Shown here in pieces: positions 8,459-18,178 of a DNA stretch of 64,000 nt. This DNA is from Lactobacillus selangorensis. Its GTDB lineage: Bacteria > Bacillota > Bacilli > Lactobacillales > Lactobacillaceae. A program made the position numbers and the translations under genes. The stretch covers positions 62,001 through 126,000 of the forward strand of contig NZ_JQAZ01000003.1 in assembly GCF_001437205.1 (NCBI RefSeq), in the 5' to 3' direction. Under the pieces are notes generated by a model. It was not told the DNA's origin. It made no database searches and worked only from the letters and a program-made list of their open reading frames with translations. Every line of letters begins with the position of its first letter. Positions within the stretch are counted from its first letter, which is position 1.

Positions 8459-11400
8459 ATGAAAAAAGGACTTCGTGTTCAAACACAGCCGAAAACACAT
8501 TTTAAGATGTACAAGGCTAAGAAGCAGTGGTTAGTTGCGGGAATTACGTTGTTCTCATTGGGCATTGCTGGGACGATGACCAGCCATTCGGTGCATGCGG
8601 CACGTGCAACTGCGGCCGTTGAATCTGTTCAGCCGGAACCAGGTACTAGTTCAGCAGCTGCATCAAGTTCAGCCAGTTCGCAAGCTTCTTCAAGCGTTGC
8701 TAATTCAGCTCAATCATCCGTTGCGTCGAGCAGTATTCGTTCAGGAACGAATTCGAATTCAGTTCAAGCAGCAACAACTTCTAGTGCAATTGCTTCACAG
8801 GCTTCTTTAAGCGTGGCTAGTTCGCACAATGCGTCCAGTGCTGCTTTATCGAGCACTGCGAGTTCTAGTACCACTAGTGATTCACAAACTGCTTCCAGTA
8901 CGGCACAGTCTGTGTCTGCCGCCAGCAGTGCCGCTTCACTTTCGGCGGATTCTTCAGCAACAAGCAACAGTTCCAGTGCTGTCAGTGTAGATACGGATCA
9001 GTTAAGTGTGGCCTCATCGGATGATGAGACAAATCTTTCATCTGCTGCAAGTGTGGCTAGTTCAGATGTAGCAACGTCGAGTGCTGTTGCTGTTTCGGCA
9101 ACCAGTCAAACTGTTTCTAGTGCGGCCACTGCACCAACTTCTTTAGCTGCGGATAGTTCGGTGTCCTCAGCATATGTTCAGCAGGGAAGCGACGGTGCAG
9201 TGAACTGGGGCTTGGACTCCGCCGGAACATTGCATTTTTACAGTACTGCAGCAGATGCGGAAATGGGCACAACACAGACTTGGCGCAAGTATCAAAATAG
9301 CGTGAAGTCGATTATTTTTGAAAATCGAATTTTAATGCCAGTCGACTGTTCAAAGTTGTTTACAAATCTTTATTACTTAGTAACCATTGTTAATGGAACA
9401 AATATGGATACTAGTCAGACAACCAATATGTCGGGCATGTTCAGCAGCAATCGTAACTTGACAACACTTGATGTTTCGAATTTGGACACGTCTAATGTCA
9501 CCACGATGGTAAACATGTTTGCATATGATGACAATCTGGCTAACTTGGATGTGTCTAATTTCAAGACTGGAAATGTGACTGACTTGAGCGGGATGTTTAG
9601 CCTTGGCGAGGGGAGCACGGCCCATTTAACGACAGTGGACGTTTCAAACTGGGATACTTCGAAGGTCACGAATATGTCCTATCTTTTTAATTATCAATAT
9701 GCTCTGACCAGTCTTGCAGTCGGTAATTGGAATACGTCAAATGTGACAACCATGAGCCATATGTTTAATAATTGCAGAAAATTGAATGGTTTAGATGTTT
9801 CACACTGGGACACCGCAAACACGACTGATATGTCAAATTTGTTTTCTAACGCTTCTGGATTGACGGCACTCGATGTTTCAAGCTGGAAAACAGATAAGGT
9901 AACAACGTTCGCATTTCTGTTTTCTGGCTGCAGTCAATTAACATTCTTAGATGTTTCCCAGTGGCAGACTGGCAATGTGACGAATATGTCTGATACTTTT
10001 GCATATGACGGGAAGATTACATCATTGGACGTTTCGCACTGGAATACGAGTAATGTGACGATCATGGCAGACTTATTTCAAAAAATGTCAGGAATCAAAT
10101 TTTTAGATGTTTCTCAATGGCAAACGAGTCATGTGACCGACATGACAAATCTGTTTTGGGCATGCACAAATTTGCAGCAATTAGATGTTTCCCAATGGCA
10201 AACGGGAGCAGTTACTACATTAAAAAATACATTTGCCAGCTTGTATGCACTAACTTATCTGGATGTATCACGTTGGGATGTTAGCAATGTCACTTCGCTG
10301 TATAATACATTTTCTTCATGCAATAATATGACGGCCTTAGATGTCGCACAATGGAATATCGGCAAGGTTACTACCATGGAGGCTACTTTTTCAGGTATGA
10401 CTACCCTAATCTCCTTAGACCTGACGAATTGGGATACTAGCAATGTGACAACGATGCGTTATACTTTCAGCGGTGATTGGAAACTGCAATATCTAAATGT
10501 TTCTAAATGGAATGTTGGCAAAGTGACGTCGATGCAGAATACATTTGACTCGAATAGTTCGCTGACTAGTTTGGATGTTTCGCACTGGGATACCAGCAGC
10601 GTGACTACTATGACCTATATGTTTTATGGCTGCAAGAATTTAACCTACTTGGATGTGTCACATTGGGATATAAGCCATGTGACAGGGACGGGGCTGACCT
10701 CAATGTTTCAAGGGGCTTCGAGTCTTGATGGTCTTGATGTTTCACAATGGGATATTAGCAATGTTACTTCCTTGTGGAAAATTTTCGACTCAGCAGATAG
10801 TCTTACGTATTTGGATGTTTCAAAGTGGAATACTAGCAATGTAACCGACATGTCTAATGCCTTTTCAGGCAGTTATGGCAAAGTCGCTACTTTAAAACAA
10901 CTGGATATTTCTAAGTGGGATACAAGTCATGTGACCAGTATGGATAGCATGTTTGCACGGCGTCCAATTGCCTATTTGGATGTTTCGCAGTGGAAGATGG
11001 GAAATGTCAGTACGATTGCTAGTATGTTTGAAAACGATACAATTCTGGACAATTTAGATGTTTCTAAATGGGATACCAGCAATGTGACAACGATGAATAC
11101 AACTTTTTATGGGTCGGGGCTGACTTCGATTGATGTTTCTAAATGGAATACCAGTAAAGTGACTGATTTAGGCGCTACCTTTGGAAATATGAAAAAAATA
11201 ACAGCACTGAATCTCTCGACATGGGATACGAGTCGTGTGACAAATATGGCCAATACTTTTTCTGCAATGAGCAAGGTGACTACTTTAGATCTTTCGACAT
11301 GGGACACGAGTCATGTGACAAATATGTTTGAAATGTTCTTTGGCTCTAATTTTGTAAGTCTCAACCTGCGAAACTTTGATATGAGTGCAATCATCGTCAA

Positions 11401-14400
11401 TGCTATGTACAACAATGGGATTTTTAGCATGTTGTCGCATGACTCAGCACTGCGACAATTAACACTTGGCCCGAAAACAAAACTGACGATGACCGCAAAC
11501 GGGATTACCAATACAGCTATGATCGATAACTTGCCGAAAAATAATTTCTGGATGAACGTCGGGACCGGTACTGTACAAAATCCCGAAGGCATACGTGCGT
11601 TTAGCTCGACTGATTTGATGGCTGATTATGATGGGGCCACAATGGCCGACACTTACGTCGTTGCACCTGTTCGTGAGACGATCACGGTCAACTATATTGA
11701 CGATACCGAAAATAAAACTTTGACGAATGCTGAAACGACATTGACCGGCGGCTATGGTGAAAAAGTGGCAGCGGATGATATTGCCAAGGTGGATACTACG
11801 ATTCAGCATCTGCTCGATAACGGATATCGTCTGGTGGTCAATAATAAAAATCCATTGACAGCTGGGATGACTTATCCCGATGGTGGTGCAGCGTACACGG
11901 TTCATTTTGCGCATGCCACTGAAAAAGGAACCGATACGAAGACAATTATCAGCACGATTCATTATGTAATGAGTGACGGTTCACCAGCACCGACTGACAA
12001 AATTCAGACGCTTACGTTTACACGTCCTCAAACGACGGATCAAGTCACCGGTGAAATTACCTATGGCAATTGGAATGCGGCTAGTGCAATCTTTGCGGCG
12101 GTTACTTCGCCAGTCAAAACAAGTTACACAGCGGATCAGCTCAAGGTGCCCGCAGTCACGGTTACACCAGATAGTGAAAACCTGACGACAACGGTTACCT
12201 ATACGCCGATTTATACGACCGTTTCGGTCAGTTTTGTTGATGACACAGAAAATGGCAAGAATATCATGTCAACGTCTGTCAATGGTCATGACGGCACCCC
12301 GATTTCTACGAATTTGAATGCCATGCTGAGCCAGCTTGAAGGGATGGGCTATGAATTAAAGGGTGCGAACCCGTTGGAAAATTTGACGGCTTATCCGAAT
12401 GCAGATGTTAGTTATACCATTCATTTGGTACATGGGACGGCAGCGGCAACAGACAATTTGACCAAAGACGTCACTAGCACCATTCATTATGTCGTAGCTG
12501 ATGACAAGACAACGGCACCAGCCGACAATGTACAGACGATTCACTTCACCCGGACTGGGACGACCGATCTGGTGACTGGCAAGACGACTTACACGGATTG
12601 GACGACGGCAAATAATACCTTCGCTGATGTGACAACGCCGATTCTGGAAGGCTATAAGGCAGATCAGAGTTTGGTGAAGGGCCAGATGGTCACGGGCAAT
12701 TCAGACAATGTGACAACCACGGTCACTTATACATCTGATATGACTAAGGTCACGATCAGTTATCTTGATGATGATACTCATGAGACGATTTTCACAACCA
12801 CACTGAATGGTGTCCAGGGCAGCAAGATGGACGGCCAAATGGTTGATACGTTTATTCGCAGCTTAACCAGCCAGGGTTATCAGCTCGCCGACGGCTCAGG
12901 TAATCCGATCACAACAGATATGACATTCCCGTCAGATGCTATCAATTATGAAGTTCATTTTACCCATCAATTAAAGACAACCGCTGAAGCTAAGAATGTC
13001 ACTAGCACCATTCATTATGTCGTCGATGGCAAAGCAACGGCACCAGCTGACAACGTTCAGACGATTACATTTACACGCACTGGGACCACAGATTTGGTCA
13101 CCGGTAAAACCACTTATACGGATTGGACAACGGCAAATGATACCTTTGCGGCTGTAACGACGCCGATTCTGGAAGGCTATCGTGCGGACCAGAGTGTTGT
13201 CAGCGGCCGAACCGTTACAGCGGCTTCGGATAATAGGACGACGACTGTCACCTATACTTCCGATATGGCCACCATTAACGTTGCTTTTGTCGATGATACT
13301 GACCAGAGTACAATTATGTCGACATCGTTGTCAGGTGTGCAGGGCAGTAAAGTGTCTGACGAGACGATTGCTTCAATGATTAACGGCCTAGTGGGGATGG
13401 GTTATCAGCTCGCCGACGGTTCCGGCAATCCGATTACAGACGGAATGACGTTCCCTGACAGCAATACGAGTTATACCGTTCACTTTACGCACCAGCAATT
13501 GGCTCAAACCGACGAAACGCATGCTGTCACGAGTACCGTTCATTATGTGATGAGCGATGGCGCCAAAGCACCGGCTGATAATGTCCAGACGATTACATTC
13601 ACACGTACGGTCACCAAGGATGTCGTGACTGGCAAACTGACTTATGGCGATTGGACGACGGATGAGGCAACCTTCAACGATGTTATTTCGCCAGTTCTGA
13701 CCGGCTACACGGCTGATCAGGCGAATGTGAATGGTCAGACTGTCAGTGGCGAGAGTGCCGACTTAGCGACGACGGTCACTTACGCACCATTGTACACAAC
13801 CGTTTCGGTCAATTTCGTTGATGATACCACTGGCAAGAACATGATGTCGACGACGGTCAAAGGCCATGATGGCACGCCGATTTCAACGAATCTGAACAAA
13901 CTGCTGAGCCAGTTTGAAAGTATGGGCTACCAGCTCAGCGGTCAGAATCCGTTAGATGGATTGACCACTTATCCCGACACGGATGCCAATTATACGGTCC
14001 ATCTGGTCCATCAAACCCAAGCAACGGATGAAACCAAGAATGTTACCAGCACCGTTCACTATGTTGTCGATGGCAAAGCAACTGCGCCAGCAGATAATGT
14101 ACAAACGCTGATGTTCACACGGACCGGCACCAAGGATTTGGTTACTGGTAAAATTACCTATACGGATTGGACGGCAGCCAATAACACCTTTGCGGATGTA
14201 CAGTCACCGATTTTGGAAGGTTACCAGCCGGATCAGAGCCTTGTCAAAGGGCAGACGGTCACTGCTGATTCAGATAATTTAACGACGACTGTGACTTATA
14301 AGTCCGAAATGGCAACGATTCACGTCGATTTTGTGGATGATACTAATCAAACAACGATTGTATCCACTTCGTTGACGGGTGTGCAGGGCAGTAAAGTGTC

Positions 14401-15358
14401 CGACGAGACGATTGCTTCAATGATTAACGGTCTGGTCGGGATGGGTTATCAGCTGGCCGACGGGTCTGGTAATCCAATCACAGCTGGGATGACGTTCCCA
14501 ACTGGCAATGCAAATTACACGGTTCACTTTACGCATCAGCAGATTGCCCAGGCCGCTGAAACACATGACGTCACCAGCACGGTTCATTATGTGATGAGCG
14601 ATGGCACGCAAGCACCAGCTGACAACGTTCAGACGATCACATTTACCCGCACTGTGACCAAGGATGCCATTACTGGCAAACTGACTTATGGCGCTTGGAC
14701 GGCAACGGATACGCAATTCAAAGCGGTCGACTCACCAGCCATCACTGGTTACACGCCAAATCAGACGACAGTAGCCGGCCAGACAATTACCGAAACCAGC
14801 GGCAATATCGCTGCAACTGTCACTTACACTAAGGACAGCAGCGAACCAACCACTGAACCAACCGGTCAACCGACAACGGCCCCAACTCAGGCACCAACAC
14901 AGGAACCAACGAGTCAGCCGACGACGGCTCCGACACAGGCACCAACGAGTCAGCCAACAACGGCACCGACACAGGAAACGACAAGTCAGCCAACCACGGC
15001 TCCAACGCAAGCGCCGACTCAGGAACCAACCAGTCAGTCAACGACGGCTCCAACACCAGCGCCGACTCAGGAGCCAACGGCAGCTCCAGCAACTGGGTCG
15101 CAAAATCGTACTGAAAATACGGTTGTCCCAGTTGGAAAAGCGCAGGTTGTCCAAGGACAGCAGGTTAAGTCGTTGCCAATGACTGGTACTTCAAAAGCGG
15201 ACGCTTCTAAAGATGCTGCGACGGAAAATGCTTTGCCGCTCACTGGCGAAGCAACGAGCCATGCGGCCGAGACGACTGGTCTAGCGGCTCTCGGATTTGC
15301 CATTTTAGGCTTATTCGGAATTACAGGCACGGACCGGAAGCACAAACGGCGTAATTAG
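8459..15358 (+). CDS. Giant LPxTG adhesin: BspA-type repeats plus MucBP domains
   Basis: A 2299-residue sortase-anchored surface protein, probably an adhesin. In order: a KxYKxGKxW-like signal peptide (KMYKAKKQW at 16-24, cleavage after SVHA), a Ser/Ala-rich stalk to about residue 235, a BspA/DUF285 leucine-rich region of about 25 repeats (321-975, core LDVSxWdTSnVTxM), then from about 1074 to 2130 six paired modules that alternate a MucBP-like unit (VxFVDDT...) with a unit starting TSTIHYVM/V, a Pro/Thr-rich linker, and two sorting motifs LPMTG (2239) and LPLTG (2259) before a membrane helix and KHKRRN tail. GGAGGG at 8446-8451 sits before ATG 8459. A terminator follows. Specific ligand unknown; mucin or host/food glycan binding is inference from MucBP. 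Confidence 0.93.
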   Translation: MKKGLRVQTQPKTHFKMYKAKKQWLVAGITLFSLGIAGTMTSHSVHAARATAAVESVQPEPGTSSAAASSSASSQASSSVANSAQSSVASSSIRSGTNSNSVQAATTSSAIASQASLSVASSHNASSAALSSTASSSTTSDSQTASSTAQSVSAASSAASLSADSSATSNSSSAVSVDTDQLSVASSDDETNLSSAASVASSDVATSSAVAVSATSQTVSSAATAPTSLAADSSVSSAYVQQGSDGAVNWGLDSAGTLHFYSTAADAEMGTTQTWRKYQNSVKSIIFENRILMPVDCSKLFTNLYYLVTIVNGTNMDTSQTTNMSGMFSSNRNLTTLDVSNLDTSNVTTMVNMFAYDDNLANLDVSNFKTGNVTDLSGMFSLGEGSTAHLTTVDVSNWDTSKVTNMSYLFNYQYALTSLAVGNWNTSNVTTMSHMFNNCRKLNGLDVSHWDTANTTDMSNLFSNASGLTALDVSSWKTDKVTTFAFLFSGCSQLTFLDVSQWQTGNVTNMSDTFAYDGKITSLDVSHWNTSNVTIMADLFQKMSGIKFLDVSQWQTSHVTDMTNLFWACTNLQQLDVSQWQTGAVTTLKNTFASLYALTYLDVSRWDVSNVTSLYNTFSSCNNMTALDVAQWNIGKVTTMEATFSGMTTLISLDLTNWDTSNVTTMRYTFSGDWKLQYLNVSKWNVGKVTSMQNTFDSNSSLTSLDVSHWDTSSVTTMTYMFYGCKNLTYLDVSHWDISHVTGTGLTSMFQGASSLDGLDVSQWDISNVTSLWKIFDSADSLTYLDVSKWNTSNVTDMSNAFSGSYGKVATLKQLDISKWDTSHVTSMDSMFARRPIAYLDVSQWKMGNVSTIASMFENDTILDNLDVSKWDTSNVTTMNTTFYGSGLTSIDVSKWNTSKVTDLGATFGNMKKITALNLSTWDTSRVTNMANTFSAMSKVTTLDLSTWDTSHVTNMFEMFFGSNFVSLNLRNFDMSAIIVNAMYNNGIFSMLSHDSALRQLTLGPKTKLTMTANGITNTAMIDNLPKNNFWMNVGTGTVQNPEGIRAFSSTDLMADYDGATMADTYVVAPVRETITVNYIDDTENKTLTNAETTLTGGYGEKVAADDIAKVDTTIQHLLDNGYRLVVNNKNPLTAGMTYPDGGAAYTVHFAHATEKGTDTKTIISTIHYVMSDGSPAPTDKIQTLTFTRPQTTDQVTGEITYGNWNAASAIFAAVTSPVKTSYTADQLKVPAVTVTPDSENLTTTVTYTPIYTTVSVSFVDDTENGKNIMSTSVNGHDGTPISTNLNAMLSQLEGMGYELKGANPLENLTAYPNADVSYTIHLVHGTAAATDNLTKDVTSTIHYVVADDKTTAPADNVQTIHFTRTGTTDLVTGKTTYTDWTTANNTFADVTTPILEGYKADQSLVKGQMVTGNSDNVTTTVTYTSDMTKVTISYLDDDTHETIFTTTLNGVQGSKMDGQMVDTFIRSLTSQGYQLADGSGNPITTDMTFPSDAINYEVHFTHQLKTTAEAKNVTSTIHYVVDGKATAPADNVQTITFTRTGTTDLVTGKTTYTDWTTANDTFAAVTTPILEGYRADQSVVSGRTVTAASDNRTTTVTYTSDMATINVAFVDDTDQSTIMSTSLSGVQGSKVSDETIASMINGLVGMGYQLADGSGNPITDGMTFPDSNTSYTVHFTHQQLAQTDETHAVTSTVHYVMSDGAKAPADNVQTITFTRTVTKDVVTGKLTYGDWTTDEATFNDVISPVLTGYTADQANVNGQTVSGESADLATTVTYAPLYTTVSVNFVDDTTGKNMMSTTVKGHDGTPISTNLNKLLSQFESMGYQLSGQNPLDGLTTYPDTDANYTVHLVHQTQATDETKNVTSTVHYVVDGKATAPADNVQTLMFTRTGTKDLVTGKITYTDWTAANNTFADVQSPILEGYQPDQSLVKGQTVTADSDNLTTTVTYKSEMATIHVDFVDDTNQTTIVSTSLTGVQGSKVSDETIASMINGLVGMGYQLADGSGNPITAGMTFPTGNANYTVHFTHQQIAQAAETHDVTSTVHYVMSDGTQAPADNVQTITFTRTVTKDAITGKLTYGAWTATDTQFKAVDSPAITGYTPNQTTVAGQTITETSGNIAATVTYTKDSSEPTTEPTGQPTTAPTQAPTQEPTSQPTTAPTQAPTSQPTTAPTQETTSQPTTAPTQAPTQEPTSQSTTAPTPAPTQEPTAAPATGSQNRTENTVVPVGKAQVVQGQQVKSLPMTGTSKADASKDAATENALPLTGEATSHAAETTGLAALGFAILGLFGITGTDRKHKRRN
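9410..11400 (+). repeat. BspA/DUF285 repeat tract
   Basis: About 25 tandem units of roughly 29 codons encode x-L-x-x-L-D-V-S-x-W-x-T-S-x-V-T-x-M. Units differ enough at the DNA level to be old, but phrases such as GATGTTTC and AATGTGAC recur throughout, which makes the tract prone to assembly error or recombination. Confidence 0.85.
11680..14840 (+). repeat. Six-fold MucBP-type module array with recent duplication
   Basis: Six double modules of about 170-180 residues. The fourth and sixth share the residues VQGSKVSDETIASMINGL in nearly the same DNA (about 13333-13430 and 14379-14470), roughly 1.05 kb or two double modules apart, which points to recent duplication or gene conversion inside the array. 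Confidence 0.75.
14841..15090 (+). repeat. Pro/Thr-rich wall-spanning linker repeats
   Basis: Short imperfect repeats encode PTTAPTQAPTQEPTSQ-like units just before the sorting motifs. Such linkers carry surface proteins through the peptidoglycan. Copy number is likely to vary between strains. Confidence 0.8.
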
Positions 15359-15394
15359 TTTCAAAATTCGGGATAACTAGTTCAATTCCGATGT

Positions 15395-15429
15395 AAAAGG
15401 GCACTAACCATGCGGTTAGTGCCCTTTTT
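15395..15429. terminator. Bidirectional terminator between the adhesin and phosphatase genes
   Basis: A perfect stem of about 15 bp (AAAAGGGCACTAACC, loop ATGC, GGTTAGTGCCCTTTT) with T runs on both strands separates two convergent genes. Confidence 0.9.
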
Positions 15430-15438
15430 AGCGGTTCA

Positions 15439-16065
15439 TTATTTGTTCATAAAGCTGGTATCGTTCCAGTCGGTGCAGGTAAAATGTTTGCCATCGTCAG
15501 TGGTAAAGATGGAAATACTGCTGTTGTCGAGGAGTTTGCCGTTGCGAACGTCTTTCAGCGGAACGCCTTGCAATGTTTTCAGCAGGACTAATAAGAAGGT
15601 CCCATGACTGACGACTAGGACACGCCCCTTAGGATTGGCCTGATAAATTTTATCAATGACAGCACGGCCGCGTTTAATCATATCAGGATAGCTTTCGCCG
15701 TTTTGATTGGCGGCGTCGTATTTTTCAGGATGATGGTAATAATTGATTGCCTGAGGTTCGTGGATATGGTAAGCCCGAATGTCACCGTCCCAATCCCCTT
15801 GATTGATTTCATGGAGATCGTTCACAGTCGTCATCCGGCTGGCTTCAAAGTCGTTTGGAGCCAAAACGAGCTGTGCCGTTTTCTGAGCACGGGGTTGTGG
15901 TGACACATAAACATTATCGAAGTGGACGTCTTTCAGAAACTGGCCAGCTTCTTCGGCATGCTGAACCCCGACTTCAGTTAATGGGGAATCAGTGACCCCA
16001 CCGCTGTAGCGGCCTAGGACGTTGTTCATCGTCTGCCCATGACGGACAAAATAAAATTCAGTCAT
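15439..16065 (-). CDS. Histidine phosphatase (phosphoglycerate mutase-like) family protein
   Basis: A 208-residue cytoplasmic protein with the catalytic RHGQT motif at residues 8-12 (His is phosphorylated in the family), an Arg/Glu-containing middle, and VVSHGTFL with the second catalytic His near residue 155. It is shorter than true phosphoglycerate mutases, fitting the broad GpmB/CobC-like group of phosphatases. The substrate cannot be predicted. It stands alone between a bidirectional terminator and the terminator of the nucleoside hydrolase gene, so it is monocistronic. AGAGGG upstream serves as ribosome binding site. Confidence 0.85.
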   Translation of the reverse strand: MTEFYFVRHGQTMNNVLGRYSGGVTDSPLTEVGVQHAEEAGQFLKDVHFDNVYVSPQPRAQKTAQLVLAPNDFEASRMTTVNDLHEINQGDWDGDIRAYHIHEPQAINYYHHPEKYDAANQNGESYPDMIKRGRAVIDKIYQANPKGRVLVVSHGTFLLVLLKTLQGVPLKDVRNGKLLDNSSISIFTTDDGKHFTCTDWNDTSFMNK

Positions 16066-16112
16066 TAAAATTTTCCCTCTTAAGTTAGATTTGATATCTT
16101 TATTTTAGCATT

Positions 16113-16140
16113 AAAAAAGAACCCGCACAGGGGTTCTTTT
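16113..16140 (-). terminator. Terminator of nucleoside hydrolase gene 1
   Basis: Read on the minus strand, AAAAGAACCC and GGGTTCTTTTTT form a stem that starts at the last base of the TGA stop codon, leaving no 3' untranslated gap. Confidence 0.85.
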
Positions 16141-17069
16141 CAGTGCTGCTCTAAATTGGTCTGCATCTGGGCGACTTCTCGTAAGAACCAGGCGTTGAAG
16201 GCTGGCGCATCGATTGTCTCACAAACGTTGGCGTTCGTCTTTTCACCGTGATAGGCGCCCCGAATGTCGGCAATTGTTGCTCCGACAGCCGGACCGTTCA
16301 ATTGGATGTCGATCCAGTACGGGTGGGTCGTATAGAATTCCGGATGCAGCAAATAAGCGAGCGTGTTGACATCGTGGACGGGAATGCCGCCTTCATGACC
16401 TTGATAATAATGCGTAAATAACTTTTGCAGCATGACACCAGCCGGGCCCATTTGACCAAGCTGGGCGAGGGTCTCGTCGGTCAAAAGGGCTTTCATCGTG
16501 ACGTCCAGACCAACCATCACGATTGGCAGTCCGGATTGGTACATGATTTCCGCCGCTTCGGGATCGGTGAAGACATTAAATTCGGCCGCACTGGTCATAT
16601 TGCCGCCGTGCAAAGCGCCGCCCATCGCAATGATGCGCTTGATTTTTGGCTTGACATCAGGATGCTCCGCCAGCAGCAGGGCAATGTTGGTATACGAGCC
16701 GGTCGGAATCAGTGTCATCGGAACCGGACTGTTTTTCAAAGTCGTGTACAAAGCTTCGACGGCAGTCTGCGGAATCGGTTTGTGATCATATTTGGGAAAA
16801 ACATAATCACCCATGCCGGATTCGCCGTGAATGCGGGCGGCATCTTCGAATGGTTTGATCAGCGGCTGTTCAGCGCCGGCTGCGACGGGAATACCGGCTT
16901 TAAAGAAACTGACCAGATTGAGTGCATTGCGAGTCGTTTTGTCGACGGTCACATTGCCGGCGACGGTCGTAATCAGCTGAAGGTCGATGTGCGGATCATT
17001 GATTGCAACTGCGATTGCAGCCGCATCATCAATTCCTGGGTCTGTATCAAGTAAAACGGGTTCCATCAT
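16140..17069 (-). CDS. Nucleoside hydrolase (intact catalytic residues)
   Basis: A 309-residue IunH/RihC-type enzyme that splits ribonucleosides into base and ribose for salvage. It has the full calcium-binding motif DTDPGIDDA (Asp8, 10, 14, 15 in the usual numbering), AGN near residue 39, TGSYTNIA, EFNVFTDPEAA, and the catalytic His-Asp pair in PVHDVN near residue 240. It is the last of three tandem paralogues of identical length (309 residues) on the minus strand and the only one with a complete active site. AGGAGGG precedes the ATG. A CcpA-site-like sequence lies at 17085-17100, just upstream, so carbon catabolite control is possible. Confidence 0.93.
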   Translation of the reverse strand: MMEPVLLDTDPGIDDAAAIAVAINDPHIDLQLITTVAGNVTVDKTTRNALNLVSFFKAGIPVAAGAEQPLIKPFEDAARIHGESGMGDYVFPKYDHKPIPQTAVEALYTTLKNSPVPMTLIPTGSYTNIALLLAEHPDVKPKIKRIIAMGGALHGGNMTSAAEFNVFTDPEAAEIMYQSGLPIVMVGLDVTMKALLTDETLAQLGQMGPAGVMLQKLFTHYYQGHEGGIPVHDVNTLAYLLHPEFYTTHPYWIDIQLNGPAVGATIADIRGAYHGEKTNANVCETIDAPAFNAWFLREVAQMQTNLEQH

Positions 17070-17084
17070 AGTAATTTCCCTCCT

Positions 17085-17100
17085 AATAAAACGTTTTCAT
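17085..17100 (-). promoter_or_regulatory. cre-like site before nucleoside hydrolase gene 1
   Basis: On the minus strand ATGAAAACGTTTTATT resembles the CcpA operator (WTGNAANCGNWNNCW), failing only at the last conserved C. It lies directly before the Shine-Dalgarno sequence, where binding would block transcription. Confidence 0.35.
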
Positions 17101-17139
17101 TATTGTATCAAGCTTTGCAAGTCTGTGCAACGAAAGACT

Positions 17140-18069
17140 TTAATGAATAAAAATATCTTGGATGACGGATACTTCACGGAGAAACCAAGCGTTAAAAGCC
17201 TTCGCATCAACGCCGGTGCAAACGGTGGCATTGGTTTGGCCGTTATGATAGGCACCCCGAATGTCAGCCACTGTTACACCGCTGGCCGGGCCGTCCGTTT
17301 GAACATCGATCCAGTATTTTTTAGTTGTATAGAATTCTGGATGGAGCAGGTAAGCGAAGGCATGCATATCATAAGCAGGGACACCACCGGGAATATCCCG
17401 CAAATATTTTTTGTACAGGGCTTGAAATGATTCGGCCAGCGGACCAATCTGTTTGAGCTGGTTGATCGTATCATCAGTAATGAGTGCGTTCAGGTTGACG
17501 TCGAGACTGACCATCGTGATTGGCAGACCAGATTGATAAACGGCGACAGCTGCTTCTGGGTCGGTAAAGACATTGTAATCGGCTAGGCTGTTGACGTTGC
17601 CGCGACTCAGCGCACCACCAAGCAGAATCAGCCGTTTGATTTTGTTTTTGCAATCAGGATGGTTGAGCAGCAGGAGTGCCAAGTTCGTATAGGGACCCGT
17701 GACGACCAGAGTCATCGGCTTCGGGCTGCGGCACAGTGCGGCGTACATTGCATCTGCGGCGGCTTCCGGCAAGGGTGCTGTTTCGTAGTCGGGGTATTCA
17801 TAATCGGCGGTGCCGTCATTGTTGTACACATCCGATTGCGGTTCATAGGGCTTGATTAGTGCGTGTGCGGCGCCGCCAGCGACAGGAACATTCCGCTGGT
17901 AAAAGGCAACGAGGTTCAAGGAGTGTTGTGTGGCTTTTGCAATTTGGCCATCTGCAGTTACCGTTGTCAAGAGTTTCAGATCGATTCGTGGGTCGGTTAA
18001 TGCTGTCGAAGTGGCTAGAATGCCGCCGATACCGGGATCCGAATCAAAAATAATAGGTTCATCCATCAC
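17140..18069 (-). CDS. Nucleoside hydrolase paralogue with degraded active site
   Basis: A full-length, intact 309-residue reading frame clearly related to the neighbouring enzyme, but the metal/ribose motif reads DSDPGIGGI: the two aspartates equivalent to Asp14 and Asp15 are both glycine. AGN is replaced by ADG, and the catalytic His before the conserved Asp is Tyr (PAYDMH). The first two aspartates, DYNVFTDPEAA and TGPYTNLA remain. It is therefore unlikely to hydrolyse nucleosides by the known mechanism; it could bind a ligand, pair with the active subunit, or have another activity. The intact frame and equal length argue against simple decay. No terminator is visible between it and gene 1, so the two may be co-transcribed. 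Confidence 0.88.
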   Translation of the reverse strand: MMDEPIIFDSDPGIGGILATSTALTDPRIDLKLLTTVTADGQIAKATQHSLNLVAFYQRNVPVAGGAAHALIKPYEPQSDVYNNDGTADYEYPDYETAPLPEAAADAMYAALCRSPKPMTLVVTGPYTNLALLLLNHPDCKNKIKRLILLGGALSRGNVNSLADYNVFTDPEAAVAVYQSGLPITMVSLDVNLNALITDDTINQLKQIGPLAESFQALYKKYLRDIPGGVPAYDMHAFAYLLHPEFYTTKKYWIDVQTDGPASGVTVADIRGAYHNGQTNATVCTGVDAKAFNAWFLREVSVIQDIFIH

Positions 18070-18135
18070 AATCTCTTCCTTTAAAAAGCGATTCTATGTT
18101 TATTTTAGCAATCTGCCAAGTCATTCAGCAACTAC

Positions 18136-18176
18136 AAAAAAGCCGAACGATCTGCAGAATTCGATTCCGTTCGGCT
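18136..18176 (-). terminator. Terminator after nucleoside hydrolase gene 3
   Basis: AGCCGAACG and CGTTCGGCT flank an 18-base loop, followed by TTTTTT on the minus strand. It makes gene 3 a separate transcription unit from genes 2 and 1. Confidence 0.82.
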
Positions 18177-18178
18177 GG

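Noticed and set aside
14841-15090. Short direct repeats that look array-like
   Set aside because: They are in-frame Pro/Thr codon repeats of a wall-spanning linker, not CRISPR repeats with unique spacers.
16425-17054. 209-codon open frame antisense to nucleoside hydrolase gene 1
   Set aside because: It mirrors the codon structure of a clearly coding gene, has no ribosome binding site and matches no family.
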